Assembly: GCA_964371365.1 (NCBI GenBank)
Contig: CAYJMO010000001.1
Coordinates: forward strand, 3,064-67,063
Length of the DNA stretch: 64,000 bases
DNA from: CAYJBH01 sp964371365
Lineage (GTDB): Bacteria; Bacillota; Clostridia; Oscillospirales; Ruminococcaceae
Direction of reading: 5' to 3'
Shown in pieces: positions 62,002 through 64,000 of the stretch; within the stretch, counting starts at the first letter, position 1; every line of letters begins with the position of its first letter. The notes under the pieces were generated by a model. The model did not search any database, had not been told where the DNA came from, and saw only the letters and a program-made list of their open reading frames with translations. The translations under genes and the position numbers were made by a program.

Positions 62002-62868
62002 GTGAAAACAGTAATATATTTAGACATGCTCTTTCTGCAAGGGGTTATTATTAACTATGCTCTGTTACTCTGCGCGGCGCAGTTGTCTGCAGTAAACTTT
62101 AAACGTCGACAAATAATTTTAGCCGCCGTGTTCGGAGGTGTTGCCTCCTTTATAATTTTTTTACCTACACCCCCCGCCATATTGCAGGCAACAATAAAAC
62201 TGCTAATAACTGCGCTGATAATACTTGTAGCCTTTAAATCCAACGCAAGGGGTTATCTTAAAATCTTTTTGTGGTACATACTCGTCAACTGCCTTTTGGC
62301 AGGGCTTTTGTTGCTGTTTCGCCTTGCAGGCGGTGAGTATACCGACAACAACATGCAGGTATACTTCGATATTTCGGCGGTTATGTTAATCGCTACCATC
62401 GTAATAATATACCTTGCCATCAACCTTATCAAAAAAATATTCCCGTCACATGATACCGCTCCTTTAGAGCTCAATTTTAATTATAAGGAGAGGAATTTCA
62501 CGCTCAACGGTCGATATGACAGTGGGTTTGCCGCACAAGATATACTTCAAAATGCGCCTCTTATACTTGTGGGGTTGAAGAATAGCAAAAAGTATCTGCC
62601 GGACGAGCTGGTGCATTCACTCGAGAACTATTTTTCAACCGGTATGCCGAATGACGGTCTTTCGATTTTGCCTCTCACCGGGGTAGGAGGATTGGAATTG
62701 ACCGCAACACTATTTCCGGTGACCGTTGTGGTCAACAATAAGGAAGCCCGAGATGTGAAGCTTTGCTTTTCAAAAAATGCGATAGAACTCGGCGGTGCAA
62801 GCTGTCTTGTGTCAAAAGAATTTATGGAGGTTTTAAATCATGCTCACAAAGCTGTTATCACTGAGTAA
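62002..62868 (+). CDS. spoIIGA: Sporulation sigma-E factor processing peptidase SpoIIGA
   Basis: 288 residues. Five membrane helices in the first half (starting VIYLDMLFLQGVIINYALLL) and an aspartic-protease-like domain with NGRYDSGFAA (DSG active-site motif) near residue 175. It cleaves pro-SigE. The GTG at 62002 has AAGGA 7 bases upstream. It overlaps sigE by 29 bases. A palindrome copy lies near its end (62720). Confidence 0.9.
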   Translation: MKTVIYLDMLFLQGVIINYALLLCAAQLSAVNFKRRQIILAAVFGGVASFIIFLPTPPAILQATIKLLITALIILVAFKSNARGYLKIFLWYILVNCLLAGLLLLFRLAGGEYTDNNMQVYFDISAVMLIATIVIIYLAINLIKKIFPSHDTAPLELNFNYKERNFTLNGRYDSGFAAQDILQNAPLILVGLKNSKKYLPDELVHSLENYFSTGMPNDGLSILPLTGVGGLELTATLFPVTVVVNNKEARDVKLCFSKNAIELGGASCLVSKEFMEVLNHAHKAVITE

Positions 62869-63475
62869 GAATATAATCAAAAAGTCGGTCTTTAGTTTAC
62901 AGGCGGAGCAATATATCTATTATATTAACGGTCCGGAAAAACTACTCCCTCCGCTGAGCAAAGAGGAAGAGCGAATTGTTTTCGCCGGTCTAAAGCGTGG
63001 TGAGCCTGCCTGCCGTGAGTTGTTAATTGTCCACAATCTGCGTTTGGTGGTCTATATATCAAAAAAATTTGATCAAAGTGGAAATGTTGTGGAGGATCTA
63101 ATCTCGATCGGTACAATCGGACTAATTAAGGCGGTGTCGAGCTTTGATCCCGATAAAAACATCAAGTTTGCGACCTATGCGACCCGCTGTATCGAGAATG
63201 AAATCTTGATGTATCTGCGAAAGNNNNNNNNNNATCAAGACATAGTGGGAAAACAGCTGGAAACTGCTGACGAGAAAAACACTCTCCTACTTGCGGTAAA
63301 AAGATTGCCGGATAAGGAACGAACGATAATCGAGATGCGGTTCGGTCTTTTCGGACACGAGGAAAGGACCCAAAAGGAGGTTGCCGACCGATTAGGCATA
63401 TCACAGAGCTACATTTCACGGCTCGAAAAAAAGATAATAAAAAATCTACGGGACGAACTTGAACAGTTGGCTTGA
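62840..63475 (+). CDS. sigE: RNA polymerase sporulation sigma factor SigE, with a 10-N gap
   Basis: Mother-cell sigma factor. A pro-sequence-like start, then LPPLSKEEERIVFAGLKRGE, core-binding region 2 (LISIGTIGLIKAVSSFDPDKNIKFATYATRCIENEILMYLRK in part) and region 4 with QKEVADRLGISQSYISRLEKK. The N run at 63224-63233 follows YLRK; homologues have about 35 more residues before the next segment, so real sequence is missing even though the literal frame is open. GGAGG lies 9 bases before the ATG. Confidence 0.95.
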   Translation: MLTKLLSLSKNIIKKSVFSLQAEQYIYYINGPEKLLPPLSKEEERIVFAGLKRGEPACRELLIVHNLRLVVYISKKFDQSGNVVEDLISIGTIGLIKAVSSFDPDKNIKFATYATRCIENEILMYLRKXXXXQDIVGKQLETADEKNTLLLAVKRLPDKERTIIEMRFGLFGHEERTQKEVADRLGISQSYISRLEKKIIKNLRDELEQLA

Positions 63476-63500
63476 CATTTATATATATTTTAGGTATTAT
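63472..63500 (+). promoter_or_regulatory. SigA-type promoter for the DUF1292 gene
   Basis: -35 TTGACA overlapping the sigE stop, 17-base spacer, -10 TATTAT, 38 bases before the ATG. Confidence 0.75.
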
Positions 63501-63537
63501 ATAGATGAAAGATGTAACAATAATATGGAAATGAATT

Positions 63538-63840
63538 ATGAGTGAAGAATACAGTCCCGATCTCGTAACCCTGATGGACGATGAGGGAAACGAGTATGAG
63601 TTCGAGATTATCGCCCAACTTGAGCATAATGACAACGATTATGTAGCTGTTATCCCATTTGATGAGGAGGATGAGCCGGAAGATGAGGAAATATCCTTTA
63701 TGATAATGCGCTCAACCATTGTTGACGGAGAGGAATTTATGGACCTTGTCGAGGATGATAGTGAACTCAATGTCCTTGTTGAAATGTTTGAAAACCTCTT
63801 GTCTGAGGACTATGATATCATAGAAGACACCGAGGAATAA
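63538..63840 (+). CDS. DUF1292-family protein
   Basis: 100 residues, strongly acidic. Starts MSEEYSPDLVTLMDDEGNEY and contains FEIIAQLEHNDNDYVAVIPF, the DUF1292 (YrzB) pattern. In many Firmicutes it lies near alaS, yrrK and yrzL. Function unknown. Confidence 0.9.
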   Translation: MSEEYSPDLVTLMDDEGNEYEFEIIAQLEHNDNDYVAVIPFDEEDEPEDEEISFMIMRSTIVDGEEFMDLVEDDSELNVLVEMFENLLSEDYDIIEDTEE

Positions 63841-63857
63841 ATCACCTGAAAACTGCT

Positions 63858-63885
63858 TTGCACGATTTGATGCACCGATTATAAT
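63858..63885 (+). promoter_or_regulatory. SigA-type promoter before the right-edge RNA
   Basis: -35 TTGCAC, 16-base spacer, -10 TATAAT, starting 18 bases after the DUF1292 stop. No ribosome site or gene starts within the first 60 bases downstream. Confidence 0.6.
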
Positions 63886-63890
63886 CCTAC

Positions 63891-64000
63891 AAGTTATTAC
63901 AAAGGGGGCTTTGGTCGCTACACGGATTGCAGACCTCCCGCTACGGCGGAAGAAGGGAGCGCGAAATGTATCGCCTGGCATACCCACCCTGCAACATGCG
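63891..64000 (+). ncRNA. Probable structured non-coding RNA, perhaps 6S RNA (cut by window edge)
   Basis: Sequence after the promoter contains hairpin potential (CTCCC with GGGAG around a GC-rich inner palindrome, 63935-63959) and purine/pyrimidine blocks (GGGGGCTTTGG; CTGGCATACCCACC) that resemble what I recall of clostridial 6S RNAs; this is memory, not a search. The 3' half lies beyond the window. Alternatively, a gene could start at ATG 63966 with GGGAG 6 bases upstream. Confidence 0.35.

Larger units (their letters stand above)
16964..62734. repeat. Dispersed palindrome family TTGACCRNNNYGGTCAA (23 exact cores)
   Basis: Exact TGACC-N5-GGTCA cores begin at 16964, 18140, 18360, 19379, 21428, 22381, 22945, 24233, 25128, 25932, 31978, 36345, 41856, 47907, 48905, 51567, 52969, 54970, 55240, 56056, 56674, 57529 and 62720. 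The first spacer base is a purine in 22 of 23 and the last a pyrimidine in 21 of 23, extending the palindrome. Flanking T and A are common. Copies with one mismatch include 16873, 17855, 26204, 27439, 36652, 48067, 48096, 51719, 53647 and 57307. All but one exact copy lie inside genes. Confidence 0.9.

Noticed and set aside
1..64000. tRNA, rRNA or CRISPR arrays
   Set aside because: No T-arm patterns, rRNA-like blocks or regularly spaced direct repeats were seen.

Overview
The window reads as a low-to-mid GC, endospore-forming Firmicute of the class Clostridia, probably an uncultured Oscillospirales-like lineage. The support is a complete spoIIIAA-AH operon, spoIIGA-sigE, a Spo0A-family gene, Asp23, a YlbF-family protein and the classic clostridial block nusB-xseA-xseB-ispA-dxs-tlyA-nadK-recN. 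It looks like a metagenome or draft scaffold: four runs of exactly 10 N (17433-17442, 39398-39407, 43884-43893, 63224-63233) sit inside genes and behave as placeholders, and alaS carries an unmarked internal deletion.

Layout. 1-16.6 kb (minus strand) is a DNA-repair and housekeeping block: mutL (cut by the window edge), mutS, a YlbF-like gene, miaB, uvrA, uvrB, radC, a small unknown, a sugar-phosphate isomerase-like gene, secF, secD and an aspartate-type aminotransferase. 16.6-20.8 kb (minus) is a compact acyl-carrier-protein cassette: FkbH-like HAD protein, ACP, MaoC-like dehydratase, SDR reductase and a GNAT-like protein. 20.9-25.7 kb (plus) holds a bactofilin, RNase HI, a hydantoinase-like ATPase, a flavin-binding NimA-like protein and an OGG-type glycosylase. 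25.7-33.4 kb (minus) holds comF, recD2 with an overlapping tiny membrane ORF, an M18 aminopeptidase, a dephospho-CoA kinase fused to a lytic transglycosylase, sua5 and prfA. An S1-domain gene (plus) and tyrS follow. 35.7-49.1 kb (minus) is recN, the isoprenoid and exonuclease VII block, and the spoIIIA operon. 49.2-51.2 kb (plus) is a membrane-anchored SGNH hydrolase with FIVAR-like repeats. A 580-base non-coding stretch rich in palindromes follows. 51.8-60.6 kb (minus) holds an RNase M5-like gene, holA, comEC, a phosphoribosyltransferase, a HIT protein, alaS and a secreted repeat-domain protein. 60.9-64 kb (plus) holds a Spo0A-like gene, spoIIGA, sigE, a DUF1292 gene and a promoter leading into a probable structured RNA at the edge.

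The most striking signal is not a gene. A 17-base interrupted palindrome, TTGACCRNNNYGGTCAA, occurs 23 times with a perfect 10-base core (TGACC-N5-GGTCA) between 16964 and 62734, almost always inside coding sequence, and not once in the first 16.9 kb. Chance would give well under one copy. It looks like the target of an abundant DNA-binding or DNA-modifying protein, or a dispersed mini-palindrome. A second finding is a pair of long palindromic elements (140 and 162 bp), one forming the 3' end of nadK where argR normally lies, the other forming the leader of spoIIGA.
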